From: Phyto melanocephala
Taxonomy: Eukaryota > Arthropoda > Insecta > Diptera > Rhinophoridae
Direction: 5' to 3'
Assembly (NCBI GenBank): GCA_941918925.1
Contig: OW799234.1
Coordinates: 43,616,412-43,680,411, forward strand
DNA: 64,000 nt
The translations under genes were made by a program, and so were the position numbers. A model generated the notes under the pieces. That model saw nothing but the letters and a program-made list of their open reading frames with translations, searched no databases and had not been told where the DNA came from. Every line of letters begins with the position of its first letter. Positions within the stretch are counted from its first letter, which is position 1. Below are positions 1 through 11,455 of the stretch, piece after piece.

Positions 1-1214
1 AGAAAATATAGGTTTTCATCAGTTAACGAAAGGGAAATAAGCGACTAAATAAAGGAACTACTAGAACAAGGTATTAACAACACTCAAGTTCACCATATAA
101 CACGCCTATTTGGCCAGTACCGAAAAAGACAGATAAGGAAATCAATACTTCACTTAGAATAGTTATTGACTATAGGACAAATAACCGATACCACGAATAG
201 ATGACATAATAGATAAATTAGGAAGGGCAAATTATTTTTCAACACTTTATTTAACTAAAGGATTTTATCAAATCGAAGTAGTCCCAAAAGACAGAGAGAA
301 AACAGTATTTACAACGAACGAAGGACATTTTGAATTTGTAAGAATGCCATTCGGTTAGAAGAACGCACCAGCAACATTTCAGAGAATGATGAATAACGTA
401 CTCAGACACTTGATAAATAGAATATGTGTAGTTTACATAGACAATAGTATTTTCGACGTCAATATAAGAACACAAAGAAAGTTTAGATAGGATATTCAGA
501 ACACTTAGAGAAGCAAATGTAAAAGTTAGTTTAAACAAAAGCGATTTTTTGAGAAAGGAAAAAAATTTTTAGGACACGTAGTTACTAAAGACGGCATCAG
601 ACCAAACCCAAATAAGATACTAGGACTAGAACAATTTACCTTACCGAAAACAGGCTATTACAGGAAGTTCATCAAGGATTATGCAAAAATAGCAAAACCA
701 ATGACTTATTATCTTAAAAAGGATACGAAAATCGATTTAAGCGATCAAGGATATATTAACAGTTTTAACAAATTACAAACAATTCTAAAATCAGATTTAG
801 TACTAAACTACTCTATTTTATTCATTTAAATTTCGGCAACCAAGCCTCTAGGCCATAATTGGCTACAAACTTCTACTAAAAAAAAAAAAAAAACAAGAAG
901 AACAATTTACATTAACTACTGATGCAAGCAATCATGCACTGGGAGCAGTTTTATCGCAAAGTAGAGGATACCATTTACCTCTAGAACACTAAACAAACAC
1001 GAATTTAACTACTCTACTATTGAAAAGGAATTATTAGCAATAGTATGGACAATGAGTCAGTTAACACATTACCGTTATGGAAGAAAATTCAAACTATTCA
1101 CCGATCATAAAACACTTATTTTGTTTTCAAAATTAAGAGAACCGAATCAAAAACTAGTTAGATAGAAAATAAAATTTAACGAATACGCATTTGACATAGA
1201 ACATATTGAACGAA
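1..1214 (+). pseudogene. Ty3/gypsy (17.6/297-like) pol fragment, RT and start of RNase H
   Basis: Reading the plus strand across several frames gives pieces of a retrotransposon reverse transcriptase: a palm segment with FYQIEV-like and RMPFG-like motifs near 265-360, and a degenerate YIDD box near 435-450 (frameshifted in this copy). RNase H begins near 905 with TTDASNHALGAVLSQ. Many stops and frameshifts show it is dead. The reading resumes at about 3055 after a LINE insertion with KVAEALSRI, the usual end of the gypsy RNase H region. The left end is cut by the window. A stretch of about 70 bases ending in a run of A (about 820-892) breaks the pol sequence and looks like a small extra insertion. 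Confidence 0.85.
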
Positions 1215-2943
1215 AAATCGTTTTATAAATTTGTGAACTCTAAACGGCGATCGTCCGTTAATCCTAAATACTATAAATATGGATCAAATGACGCTGATGA
1301 TGACGTTTCTATTTCCAATTTGTTTGCTGATTTTTTTTCAACTACCTACTCTAAAAAAGTATATAATAACATAACATCTTACCCATTTAATATACCTCAA
1401 TCATCTGGTGTACAATTCTCTTTTATTACTTATAAAACGACTCTTTCAAATTTATTATCACTAAATAATTCGTTTAATGCTGGTCCAGATGAAATACCAA
1501 ATTGCGTTCTAAAAAATTGTGCAGAAAATTTATGTTACCCGCTTACTGCTATCTTTAACAAATCCATTAAATTAGGATACGTACCATTGATTTGGAAATT
1601 ATCGTATATAATTCCGTTGTTTAAAAATGGAAGCAAAATTGAGATATCAAACTATCGTGGCATTGCTAAGCTGAGTGATATTCCCAAACTTTTTGAAAAA
1701 ATTTTAACTGATAATTTATACTATCAAATTTCTTCGATTTTGTCACCGTGCCAACATGGCTTTTGTAAACATCGCTCTACAACGACTAATATTTTGGAGC
1801 TAACTACTACAATAAATGACGGTTTTATAAATAATATGCAAACTGATGCTATCTACACAGATTTTAGTAAAGCTTTTGATAAGGTAAACCATGATCTCTT
1901 GCTTAACAAATTGTCATTAATGGGATTTACGGATATGACAATAAAATGGTTAAGATCATACTTGTCTTTAAGAACTCAACAAGTTAAGTATGGAAGTGCT
2001 ACGTCTAATGCTATCAAAATTCCTTCTGGTGTTCCGCAAGGTAGCCACCTTGGTCCTATTTTATTTACCTTATTTATAAACGATCTACCTTCAGTTATTC
2101 AGCACTCTAAAGTTTTGATGTATGCCGATGATGTCAAAATTTTTCGTTCTTCTAATAATCCCGAAGATCAACTTTTCCTTCAATCTGATATTGGCAAATT
2201 GGTAAATTGGTGTGAAATCAACTTAATGGAGCTGAATATAAAAAAATGTAAGCATATGTCCTTTTTCAGAATTAAGAAATTGGATTTATTTTATTGCATA
2301 AATGAGTGTAAACTTGATAAAGTTCTGAATTTTCTTGATCTTGGTATTTTGCTTGATCACCAATTAAATTTTCGTGACCATATTTCTTTAAATTTTAACA
2401 AAGCAAATGGTGTACTTGGATTTATGAAGAGGTGGTGCAAGGAATTTCTAGATCCTTATATTACGAAACAATTATATTCATCGTTAGTTCGACCTATTCT
2501 TGAATATGGATCGATTATTTGGGATCCTTGCTATAATATTCATATTGATAGTATCGAGTCTGTACAAAAGAAGTTTTTAATATTTTGTCTTCGTGGCCTT
2601 GGATGGAATTCGTTTTTACTACCTTCATACGAAAGCAGACTCTGTCTTATAAAATTACCAACTTTAAAAAGTCGTCGTTCAATGCTGAGTTTTTCTTTTG
2701 TGCTGGGCCTAATTCAAGGAATAACGACTCAGAATTCCTGCTAAGTAAAATATCTTTTAATGTTCCATCCAGACCAACTCGAAATTTCCGTTTTATTAAC
2801 TTAAAATACTATAGAACCAACTATGCTAATAATGATCCTCTTCGTCGTATATGTGAAAACTTTAATAATTATTATCACCTTATTGGCCTTAATGAAAGTA
2901 AAGAAATTGTTAAAAGAAATATCATTTTATATTTAAATCGTTG
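1215..2943 (+). pseudogene. LINE copy 1 ORF2 remnant (reverse transcriptase)
   Basis: The open frame runs from the truncation point to 2744 and continues in another frame (2585-2944). Reverse transcriptase motifs are clear: YTDFSKAFDKVNHDLL (motif A), SGVPQGSHLGPILFTLFIND (motif B) and MYADDVKIF (catalytic YADD, motif C). The C-terminal region contains an SIIWDP-type motif typical of Jockey/CR1 elements. Compared with the second copy, one base is missing near 2723, which ends the frame about 65 codons early; the lost tail is readable in the second frame to 2943. With no 5' end it cannot mobilise itself. Confidence 0.9.
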
Positions 2944-3053
2944 AATTATTATTGAATATTATTTTATATACTTATAACCTTAATTTTGTTTTGTTGTTTT
3001 ACATACTTTAGTCTGTAAGGATTATTATCTATAGACAATAAAAAAAAAAAAAA
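1215..3053 (+). mobile_element. Jockey/CR1-type LINE, copy 1, 5'-truncated
   Basis: This non-LTR retrotransposon is inserted in the gypsy pol sequence. It matches the minus-strand copy at 21142-26350 almost base for base from about 1215 (AAATCGTTTTATAAATTTG) to a 3' end at CTATAGACAATAAA followed by a run of A to 3053. It therefore lacks ORF1, the endonuclease and the start of RT, which is classic 5' truncation during target-primed reverse transcription. Gypsy coding sequence resumes directly after the A-run. Confidence 0.92.
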
Positions 3054-4756
3054 GAAATGAAAGTAGCAGAAGCTTTATCGAGAATTAGAGAAACAAATGT
3101 TTCTCAAAAGTTAAAAAATTAACATTCTTAAATATAAAAGACTTTCAGTTCCATTTTAAGGAAAAACATACAAATAAAATTAAAGAGAAATTAAAAACCG
3201 ACAACGCTAGAATTTTAGATAACTGGATCAAGAGTGACCAACGAAAATGATACAAAAGGTGAAGGTATAGAACAACCTACAACTAGCAAAAGAGTGTTAG
3301 AAATCAAACAAAGGAAACAATTTAAAACAGACAAACATGTGTCAGGAATAAATGACAACGAAACAAATACAGAAAATATTATAGAAGTTGCAATTAACAA
3401 TAATATTGAATCGGAAATACAAACAGAAATCGAAGGCGACTCAAGCACCGAGATAAAGACAATTATAAGGAAGAAAGCAATTTTTGAAGATGATTAAAAT
3501 ATACACTCAGCGGAGGAGGATAATTATAATATAAGGATACCAATAACAGACAAGCCTTTGCAGATATTTAAAAATCAAATAAAATTAATAAAAGTAGAAA
3601 ACACTCCGAAAGTAACGGATGAAATAACCATATATGGAAACAACAAAAAGATAGTCGAGTATATTGAATTAAACGATGATCTAATATTCCAACTATTAGA
3701 CTATGCACATCCAACAGATTTTACAGTCTTAAAATTAGAAAACGTAAATGATGTGGAAATGCTCCAACGTAAATTGAAGGAAAGGCAATATAGTATGAAT
3801 AACATAACTAAAAACAACAGAATTTGGTTAACTACCAACACGACTAGGGAAGTCACCTATTACGAAATGTTGGACAAAATATCATATCAACACAGACAAA
3901 GAAATACCACTCAGGAATAGAAAGAACATATCATATGAAAACGGAAATATATCACCAAAATCTCAAAAAACACGTAACAAAATTTATAAATAACTGCACA
4001 ATCTGCAAATAAAGGTATGAAAGAAAACGAATTAAATTGGCGTATGAAAAAAAACAGAAACTTTGACAAAATCACATCAAACAAACATATCACATAGATA
4101 TATGGTTTCAGAATCAATCAACACCTTATGTAACGGCAATTGACAAATTTACGAAATATGCATTCATTGAGGAACTAACAGACAGAAATACGCTTATTAA
4201 AGAATTTACGAAAATATTCATAATGAAAAAGTCGAAACACATAGTACTAGACAATGACAGTAGTTTTAAAAAAGAAACATTTTTAGATTTCTTAGACAAA
4301 AATTAAATAACTTACCATTTTACAACACCATATTCCACAGATCATTAAACGAACACGTAGCATACAATATCGATTTAAATTTACAGAGACAGAAAGGATG
4401 AGGAAATTGACGAAAATTTAAAATTAAGTCAGAATAGAATATTAGACCCAAGAGTAAAACAGGTCAAAGATATAAGAAAATTAGACAAACTAAAATATAA
4501 GAATAAAAGAATAATTTATCACAAGAATCAATTTATTAAAAGGAAAAGATATTTCAGGAATCTGAAGGACAATTCTTCTATATCTAGCAATGACTTAACG
4601 ATTATTTGCACAGGAATAAGACGTCACAGACAGGAGAAGTACAATTTATACAAAACTACTCGAAAATAATACACGTATTTGACACAGCAAGTTTCTATAA
4701 TTATGTCAAGAATCTAGAACCACTAATAGCACCAGTTAAGGACAGAAGACTAAATA
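3054..4756 (+). pseudogene. Ty3/gypsy (17.6/297-like) pol remainder: RNase H end and integrase
   Basis: The element interrupted by LINE copy 1 continues here. After the RNase H end (3056-3120) comes a poorly conserved stretch (3234-3920). A broken integrase follows: an HxxxH...CxxC zinc-binding remnant (about 3890-4010), then a core readable from about 4090 with DIWFQ, TAIDKFTKYAFIEELTDR and LDNDSSFKKETFLDFL, with several in-frame stops. From 4606 a 70-codon frame begins whose position after integrase could be the start of an env-like ORF, but it is too short to judge. The right end is lost where the DINE-like sequence starts at about 4757. Confidence 0.75.
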
Positions 4757-5290
4757 CGCTTGGACCTTGGGTGGTCGGGAGTAGATCGGTGTTAAAAATC
4801 AGAAACATCGGTACATAAACAACTGAGATATGAGCAAAAACCCACGACCACCTCGATTTTTTTTTTCACAAAAACAACATTACAACAACATACATACAAA
4901 CAAACATGTATCCTGGTTAGAGTAAACGTGGCATCGAATCCCAGCTGAGCCAAACATTTTTTTTAATTTATTTATTTTTATTTCTAATTTTTTTTATATT
5001 TTTTTTAATTTTTTATTTTATATATTATTTATATTTTTATTATTTTTTTTTTGTTTTTAATTTTTTTTTTAAATTTTTTTGTTTTATATTTATTATTTAT
5101 ATTAATTATTTTTTAAAATTTTTTTTTTTATAATTTTACAATGGGATGTTTTTATATATGTGTGTTTTTTATATGTATGTACGTATTTCATATGGGATGA
5201 ATGGTGATACAAACTACTGTTATTGCATGATTACACGTTGTGAAGGGTATATAAGATTCAGCACGGCCGAATATAGCACTCTTACTTGTT
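4757..5290 (+). mobile_element. DINE-1/INE-1-like non-autonomous element, copy A (5'-truncated)
   Basis: This copy enters the element at GGTCGGGAGTAGATCGG and runs through the conserved block CCACGACCACCTCGATTTTT, the tRNA-like piece GTGGCATCGAATCCCAGCTG and a long T/A-rich core. It ends with GTGAAGGGTATATAAG, the hairpin-forming ATTCAGCACGGCCGAAT and the tail ATAGCACTCTTACTTGTT. The same end recurs at least seven more times in the window. No coding capacity. Confidence 0.85.
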
Positions 5291-5475
5291 TAAATAACTT
5301 TTGATTAAACCTTTCAGCGAAAAAAAATCATTGTTAAACCTTTATTCGTTTAGCCGTAAAAAAATATCATAAAAACATCCAGAAACCGAAAAAAACATTT
5401 AAATCTCATATAATTTTCTTCACTTTCCTGACTTTAGCAGGGTCTTAGAGCTACAAATCGCAACTAAAAGTCTTA
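5291..5475 (+). repeat. Dispersed repeat block shared with 50040-50230
   Basis: About 170 bases, including CTTTCAGCGAAAAAAAATCA, CATCCAGAAACCGAAAAAAA and TTCTTCACTTTCCTGACTTT, recur with few changes in the same orientation at 50040-50230. A second block at 5535-5595 (GGCCAGCTTTTCAGGTCAAG) recurs inverted at about 48590-48625. Both neighbourhoods also hold remnants of conserved insect coding sequence, suggesting pieces of one larger mobile unit. Confidence 0.7.
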
Positions 5476-5589
5476 AAAATGTACAATATAATATAAAATA
5501 TTGTTGTCTGTCGTACTTAGTTTTTAAGATTTCTTAAAATTCAGTTTTGCCTTTTTGGCCAGCTTTTCAGGTCAAGTACTCCTCTGTGC

Positions 5590-6545
5590 GTCGTGTTCGT
5601 GTAGTACATCAGATGATCTAAGACCAAAGCTTTACAATCAATTTGATCTAAATGATCTCATAAGAGATCTCGACCTAACAAAAGAGAAATTAGAGCTTTT
5701 AGCATCTCGTTTAAGATAGCGAAATTTCTTACAAAACGACGTCAAGTCAACGGAATACCGGAACCGAAATAAGCCACATGCCAATTTTTATACAACAAAA
5801 GAAAATGTGTGCTTTTGTTATGACATAAATGGTCTTTTTGAGAAGCTCGGCCAAAAATATGTTCCAAATGAATGGCGGCTATTTAAATTCTGCATTGATT
5901 AAACAGGACAATGAGATCTTACCAGCATTTCATATAAAGCTGGGCTTTGTTAAAAATTTTGTTAAAGCACTAGACAAAGAGAGTAGAGCCTTTGCTTATT
6001 TAAAAACATAATTTCCAAATCTTTCATCTGTGAAAATTGGTAAAGTAGTTTTGGGTGCTTCTCAAATTCGAAAATTGCTTCTTAGCTCTACCTTTGAAGA
6101 TTTGTTATTACCAGATGAGAAAGCTGCGTGGAGTTCATTTAAAAAAATTGTTTCTAATTTTCTAGGGAACGTCAGAAGGCCAAATTACAAAGAAATCGTC
6201 CGTAATTTGCTTGAAAACTATTCAAAAACCGGTAAATATTAATAAAATGAATTTTCTTATCCATGTTTGTTTGTTTCTCTAAATTTTTAATTTTAGGTGC
6301 AAAAATTTCACTCAAATACATTTCTTCTAATTTTAGGTGTAAAAGTTTCAGTAAAAATACATTTTTTGCATTCGCATTTGAACTTTTTCCGGAAAACCTT
6401 GGTGCCGTAAGCGACGAGAATGATGAACGATTTCATCAACAACTTATGACCATGGAGCAACGTTATCAGGGACTATAGAATGATAATATGATGGGAGATT
6501 TTATTTGGTTCCTTATAAGAAAATCAATCTCAAAAAATTATAGGA
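5590..6545 (+). pseudogene. Broken copy of a conserved insect gene of unknown function
   Basis: Pieces in different frames read as one protein: DLNDLIRDLDLTKEKLELL (from about 5640), NGLFEKLGQKYVPNEWRLF (about 5830-5885), HIKLGFVKNFVKALDKESRA (about 5930), then KIGKVVLGASQIRKLLLSS to FLGNVRRPNYKEIVRNLLE (6030-6235), and FFPENLGAVSDENDERFHQQ to MEQRYQGL near 6385-6475. I recognise this as a large family of uncharacterised proteins common in insect and cnidarian genomes, often multicopy; its function is unknown to me. Frameshifts, an internal deletion and stops make it a pseudogene. Its multicopy nature and the repeats on its left flank suggest that it belongs to a mobile unit. Confidence 0.65.
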
Positions 6546-6631
6546 GACAAAACAAAATTAGAAATTATTTTTAGATTATTCTTTGTTAATCTTGTTGATT
6601 AAAATATAACTACTTGTTACCTTTGTTTATA

Positions 6632-7145
6632 AAGGGTCCGCCATCTAACGTTTTTTTTTTCAGCTAGTGCTTATTTCGTGAATGGTAACACTTAGCTCAT
6701 GTCTGATTTGACAGATAATTAGTTTTATCCTTCCGCTGAACGAATATGGTTGTGTATACGCTTGAACAACGCTGGGAAATATTGTGACATTACTTTGGCC
6801 GATTTTGCAAAAAAAATCATCTTTTCAGATGAAGCTCATTTTGATCTTGGCGGGTATGTAAACAAGCAAAATTGTCGCATTTGGGGCACAGAAAACCTGC
6901 GCGCATACATTTAAAAGCCGATACACCCAGAACGAGTCACTGTTTGGTGCGGATTTTGGTCCAGAGGCATAATTGGGCCATTTTTCTTCGAAAATGAGCA
7001 AGGAGTGGCCGTTACAGTCAATGGCGATTGTTATCGGGCCATGTTGAACGAATTTTTGTTCACAAAAATTGAAGAGGAGGATATCGGCAACATTTGGTTT
7101 CAACATAACGGCGCTACGTGCCACACAGCCGAAGCTACACTTTTT
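6632..7145 (+). pseudogene. DD41D-type mariner transposase remnant
   Basis: The left end follows a TA (6630-6631) and starts AAGGGTCCGCCATC, like other mariner ends here. An ATG at 6746 opens MVVYTLEQRWEIL and stops. The sequence then jumps, apparently by internal deletion, into the catalytic domain: IIFSDEAHF (first Asp), VNKQNCRIWGTE, WFQHNGATCHTAEATL. At the second catalytic position (QQDGATCH in the copy at 24 kb) it reads QHNGATCH, so the catalytic Asp is gone. The right part and right inverted repeat are missing; sequence degenerates after about 7145. Confidence 0.85.
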
Positions 7146-7237
7146 TATAGCATTTTCAAAAAAAAAAACAGTACAAGTACTGCAACAAAGCTAAATTGAA
7201 TTAAATGGAAAACAAAAAGTAAGTATGTATGTATATA

Positions 7238-7780
7238 AGTTAAATTATGTTTGGTTTATTTAATTAAAAAAAAACTTTTTATTTTTTCTTAAATTATGTT
7301 TTATTAAATATTTTATTACGTTATGCCTACACAGGGACCCGCTCGTGGCTGGTGTATGATCCGGCTATTTTAGTGTGTGTTTTTGAACTGCCTATTACAA
7401 TATTTCCAAGGTATCTTAAATACTAATTTTGTCACTACAATCATACAATTATTTGAAGTAAATCTTAAGTGGTAAGCAAAAATTTATTGGGTTTAATATT
7501 ACAATTTTGTCTACTTATTAGCAATTTTAAATTGTTTCACAATACTGTTAATTCAACATTCCCACAGAACTGCTTCAATAATAAATTTTTCAGAATTCCG
7601 TCTGTGAACGTTTCTATGCAACTCGTGTGACTTATTCAAAAGTCGAAAACAAAAGTTTAGAGTTACAAACTCAAACTAAATGAAATAACTTTAGCAGACG
7701 CAATGTCAGCATAAATAAAATAAAGCGTGTGACTTATTTTGAAAATATAATTTTAAGGGATGTTACCTCATACCTTAAAT
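7238..7780 (-). repeat. 3' LTR of the errantivirus-like element
   Basis: This 543-bp LTR differs from its partner by a 13-bp insertion near 7536 and a handful of substitutions. The inner end reads CCTTAAAT where the partner reads CCTTAACT, so this copy has lost perfect end symmetry. The outer end abuts TATA. Confidence 0.92.
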
Positions 7781-7795
7781 CCTCCCCTTCTAAGA
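7781..7795 (-). promoter_or_regulatory. Polypurine tract
   Basis: On the minus strand AGAAGGGGAGGA lies directly upstream of the 3' LTR, the expected place for the polypurine primer of plus-strand DNA synthesis. Confidence 0.8.
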
Positions 7796-7927
7796 TCAAT
7801 CGTCCCGATTGTTAAACAGTTGGTAATTCATTAATGCTACAGAATCTTCTATTGGATTCTTGAAAACTTGGATTATCAGTCGTTGAATCATTTTGTTCGA
7901 CTTCCTCCTTAACCATTGTTATGACAT

Positions 7928-9510
7928 TTATATCAGAGTTTTTGAAATAAATGTAATGGGTTTACCATCCTGACTAAGGACAGCGCCTATCGCGTCGTCA
8001 GAAGCGTCGGTGGTAAGGATGAACTTTTTATTGAAATTAGGCTGAGTCAGTTCAATTTGTTCAGACAATAATTTTTTTAATTTATCAAAAGTAAGTATAC
8101 CCTGTTCATCTAATTTTATTTCTATCTTCTTTGACATGTACTGTGAAACTTTACCGTTTTTATAAATTTTATAATTTTTTATAAATTTTCGGTAGTATCC
8201 TACCATTCCAAGAAAACTCCTTAATTGCCTTAAAGTCTTTGGCAAAGGGTAGTTATTTATAGTTTCCAATTTTTTTGGATCCGTTTTTATCACATTATGT
8301 CCAACTACATATCCAAGGAATTCGACTTCTCTTTCATAAAATCTAGATTTCTCCAATGAGATTTTCATATTCGACTCCCTTAATCTATCAATTATTAATC
8401 GCAAATGTTCATGATGGTCTTGTAAATTTTCTGAGTAGACAATTATATCGTCTATATAAACATGACATATTTTACCTATAAATTCCCGTAAAATGTCATC
8501 CATGGCCCGTTGAAAAATGCTTGGTAATCTCATGAACTCGTATTTTCCGTTATTAACGGAAAATGCGGTTTTCTCAATATCTTCTTCCTTCATAAGAATC
8601 TGATGAAAACCAGACTCCAAATCGATAGTCGAAAAGTATTTTGCCGTTCCCAGATTGGATAATATAACATTCATATCCGGGATGGGGTACTTATCGCATA
8701 CCGTGTTTTCATTTAATTTTTTGTAGTCAATAACCATACGCAATTTTGCAGTACCATCTTTATTTATTCCTTTTTTGGGAACAACCCATATTGGGGAATT
8801 GTAAGGACTTTTACTAGGTCGAATTATTTCGTCCTTCAGTAATTTTTCCAATTCATTATTTACAAAGCTATTCGCAGAAAATGGGTAAGGATATTGCTTG
8901 CTCCATATAGGGGCTTCAGCAATTGTTCGAATTTCTGCTTTGATATCCGTTCTAAACGGCAGATTCATATCTATACTAGAATGAATGGTTCGAATATATT
9001 TTACAACATTTTCTCTTAAAATGTTTAAATTTTCTCTGCTCTCATTATCGAAATTAAATATGTCCTCATTATTCAATTTGTTCAAGAGGTTTTTTCCTAC
9101 CCCTTGATTTTTTAATTTTCTATTTTCGCTCGAATCCTCTGATTCGATATTTATTAATTTTTCGCAGTGTTCACCGCAAATCAATTTCCCTTCCTTAAAA
9201 TCTAAAATAATATTAGCTCTTTCCATAAAGTTGTATCCTATAAAGAGATCTGCCTCCAGATTCTCAATCTCATAGAATCTTTCTTTAAAGCCGAAAATAC
9301 TGGCTTCATAAAAATATTTAATGATGGTAAAACCATTAATGGTTTTTACCCTCTTCTTAATTACTAATTCCTGTATATTCGTCAGAACTCCAGGACTACA
9401 ATAACAGCTTGTCGCACCGCTGTCAATTAAAATTTTATATTTTCTTCCTCTTGTGGACGCCTTGATGATGTAGGGCAGTCCGTTCCTTGATCTAAAAAAG
9501 AACTATCGTT
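7928..9510 (-). pseudogene. pol: protease and reverse transcriptase, truncated
   Basis: One open frame extends upstream of the ATG at 9226. The aspartic protease is encoded near 9360-9480 with ILIDSGATSCYCSPG (DSG active site). RT follows: SKQYPYPFSAN and SPYNSPIWVVPKK, STIDLESGFHQI (motif A), then YIDDIIVYSENLQDHH (catalytic YIDD), GRVVGHNVIKT-like connection and the RNase H start LTTDASDDAIGAVLSQDGKP. The frame ends at FISKTLI, soon after the RNase H start, where it jumps to a short tail (7850-7925) belonging to the element's 3' coding end. RNase H and integrase are therefore deleted. The upstream end overlaps the gag 3' end in another frame, as in related elements. Confidence 0.9.
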
Positions 9511-10495
9511 CAAATTGTTTATTCGCTGATATTTTTGTTGAGGTTGTCGGCTTATTTGGGTACTGTTATTTAATTGTCTCTTGAAACCATGTTGGGAATT
9601 GTTAAATTGTCCTGTCTGTTGAAAGTTGTTGAAAGGACGTGTTTGGTTATAATTAAAATTCCGTGGATTTCTTTGTCCAAAGTTAGGTGTTGGCCTAGCA
9701 GGACATTATTTGTCTTATTAAAGTTAGTCAGTGGTAGTTAGTTGTTTGTGGTTTATTAAAATGTAAAGCAAAATTAGCACGTAATTTATTTGCCTCTAAT
9801 TCTTGAGCTTTTGCCAGCGCGTCTGGCAAACTAATAGGTGATATCGAAAATAAGATATCGGCCAAAGGAGGGTTCAATCCTGTCATAAAAACCCTAAGTG
9901 CGTATTGTCTATTCCTATTGTTTAGTTCCTTTGTAATGTCCGAATTCGTTCCGTGGGTCATTATGGTCTTGTTTATCAAGTCCGTCAATTTCTTATTAAC
10001 CTCATTATAGTACGTCATTATTGTCTGTGGTCCCTGACGCATCACGCTGAGCTCTTGCTCAATTATATGCAAGAGGCGTTTGTCAGCATATGCAAAATCT
10101 AAGTTCAGAACAGTGCCATGATTGGTCAAGGTATCATTGGCGTCATCAACAACCTTGTTTCTCAAAATAGTTAAAGCAGAAAAATAGCGTTTGCTGCCCT
10201 TCGCATATATCTTCATTGAATTTGTAGCGGCCTCACGCCAACTGACATACGAATGTTTGCCATCAAAAACCGGCAAAGACCTTATCACGTCCAGTGGTTC
10301 ATCACAACGTATTGTAACATTAATCTTTTCCTCTTCAAATTCTCCCACAGAATTACAAGTAGTCAGTGCGCCTAAATCCCTACTCAATTCCTCTATTCTA
10401 GCTAATAATGGAGCCGTCTTCGCCTCCAACAGAGCCCTTACTTGATCTATGGTAATCATTTCGCTCTCAATATTTGTTCCCAAATTCCTAAACAA
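9445..10495 (-). pseudogene. gag of the errantivirus-like element (frameshifted)
   Basis: The main frame, 10495 down to 9728, gives 255 residues including LDVIRSLPVFDGKHSYVSWR, a signature of the 17.6/297-group Gag. A second frame, about 9690-9445, supplies a basic, Asn/Gln-rich nucleocapsid-like tail (PTPNFGQRNPRNFNY onward) that overlaps the start of protease. A frameshift between 9728 and 9700 separates the two. Gag would form the particle and bind element RNA. No CCHC knuckle is visible, as is usual for this group. Confidence 0.85.
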
Positions 10496-10499
10496 ATCT

Positions 10500-11455
10500 G
10501 ATAAAGTGTCTATTTCCGAATCCAGTTTACTGATCTTCCTATTCTATTCAAGAGATCCACCGAAAATTATTCTCAATTTTACACAAATCACTAAATATTT
10601 TTGCTATTTCAATAATTTTTTAAAAGTATTAGTATTAAAATAATATGTTACGTGCCTAACAATTTTTAATAAATATAATTCTCTTTTTATGAAGTAAAAT
10701 ATTATTTTAATTTTTTTATATAATTCTTTTTTCAAATATAAAGTACAATACAGCAATTTTAAGATTTTTTTCGTACTTTATTTTAATTTTAATTCTTAAA
10801 TATCAATTTTCATTATAATTCCTTTTTATACAATCCTTTTTCAGTTATAGTTTTCAAAAAAATTTTTTTTTTTTTTTGATTTTGTTTTTATTCAATTTTC
10901 AATATAATTCCCTTTTATACAGTTTTCAATATATAAATAATTCTTCCCAAAAAAGTTTAAATTTATATTTTACATAATCAATAAACTTAATTTTAACTTA
11001 CTATCTGCTGATGATGAAGTTGATTTAGATGATGTTGTTTTGTTGTTGTTGATTGGTTTTTTTTTCGCCAGTCTGTTATTTAGATGGTGTTGTTTCTGTT
11101 GTTGCTGTTGTGTTAATTATTTCTTGTTGACATTTTTCCTCTTTATTTGTATTGTTTTTCACTAATTTTTCTAAACATATATTTTTACTTTTGTTTCACT
11201 TCGTATTTGAATCAGAAATGGCATTATTTTGTTCTTTACTAAAAATTTATTCAATAAGATTTTAATGTTATTATAAATCGAAAAAGTTTTGTTTATTATT
11301 ATTATTATTAAATTTTTGTTAATCCTTTTTTGTAAAAACACAAGATTTTTAAATTTTTCTTCAAAGTTGTTTTATTTCACTAGTTATTATTGTTTTTTGT
11401 TTTATTGTTATTCCCTTTTATTATAAAATTTATTTATTATTTTTATATTATTATT
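10500..11455 (-). other. AT-rich leader of the errantivirus-like element, no gene
   Basis: About 950 bases between the gag start and the Penelope-like insertion hold T-rich and GTT/GAT microsatellite-like sequence and no open frame of note. They are best explained as 5' leader of the element on the minus strand; more leader follows at about 12560-12840. Confidence 0.6.

Noticed and set aside
251..538. Minus-strand 95-codon ORF
   Set aside because: Antisense to gypsy reverse transcriptase, which is recognisable on the plus strand.
3234..3920. Independent host genes between the RNase H and integrase parts of gypsy
   Set aside because: Position, A-rich composition and continuity with the retroelement suggest they are diverged pol linker sequence.
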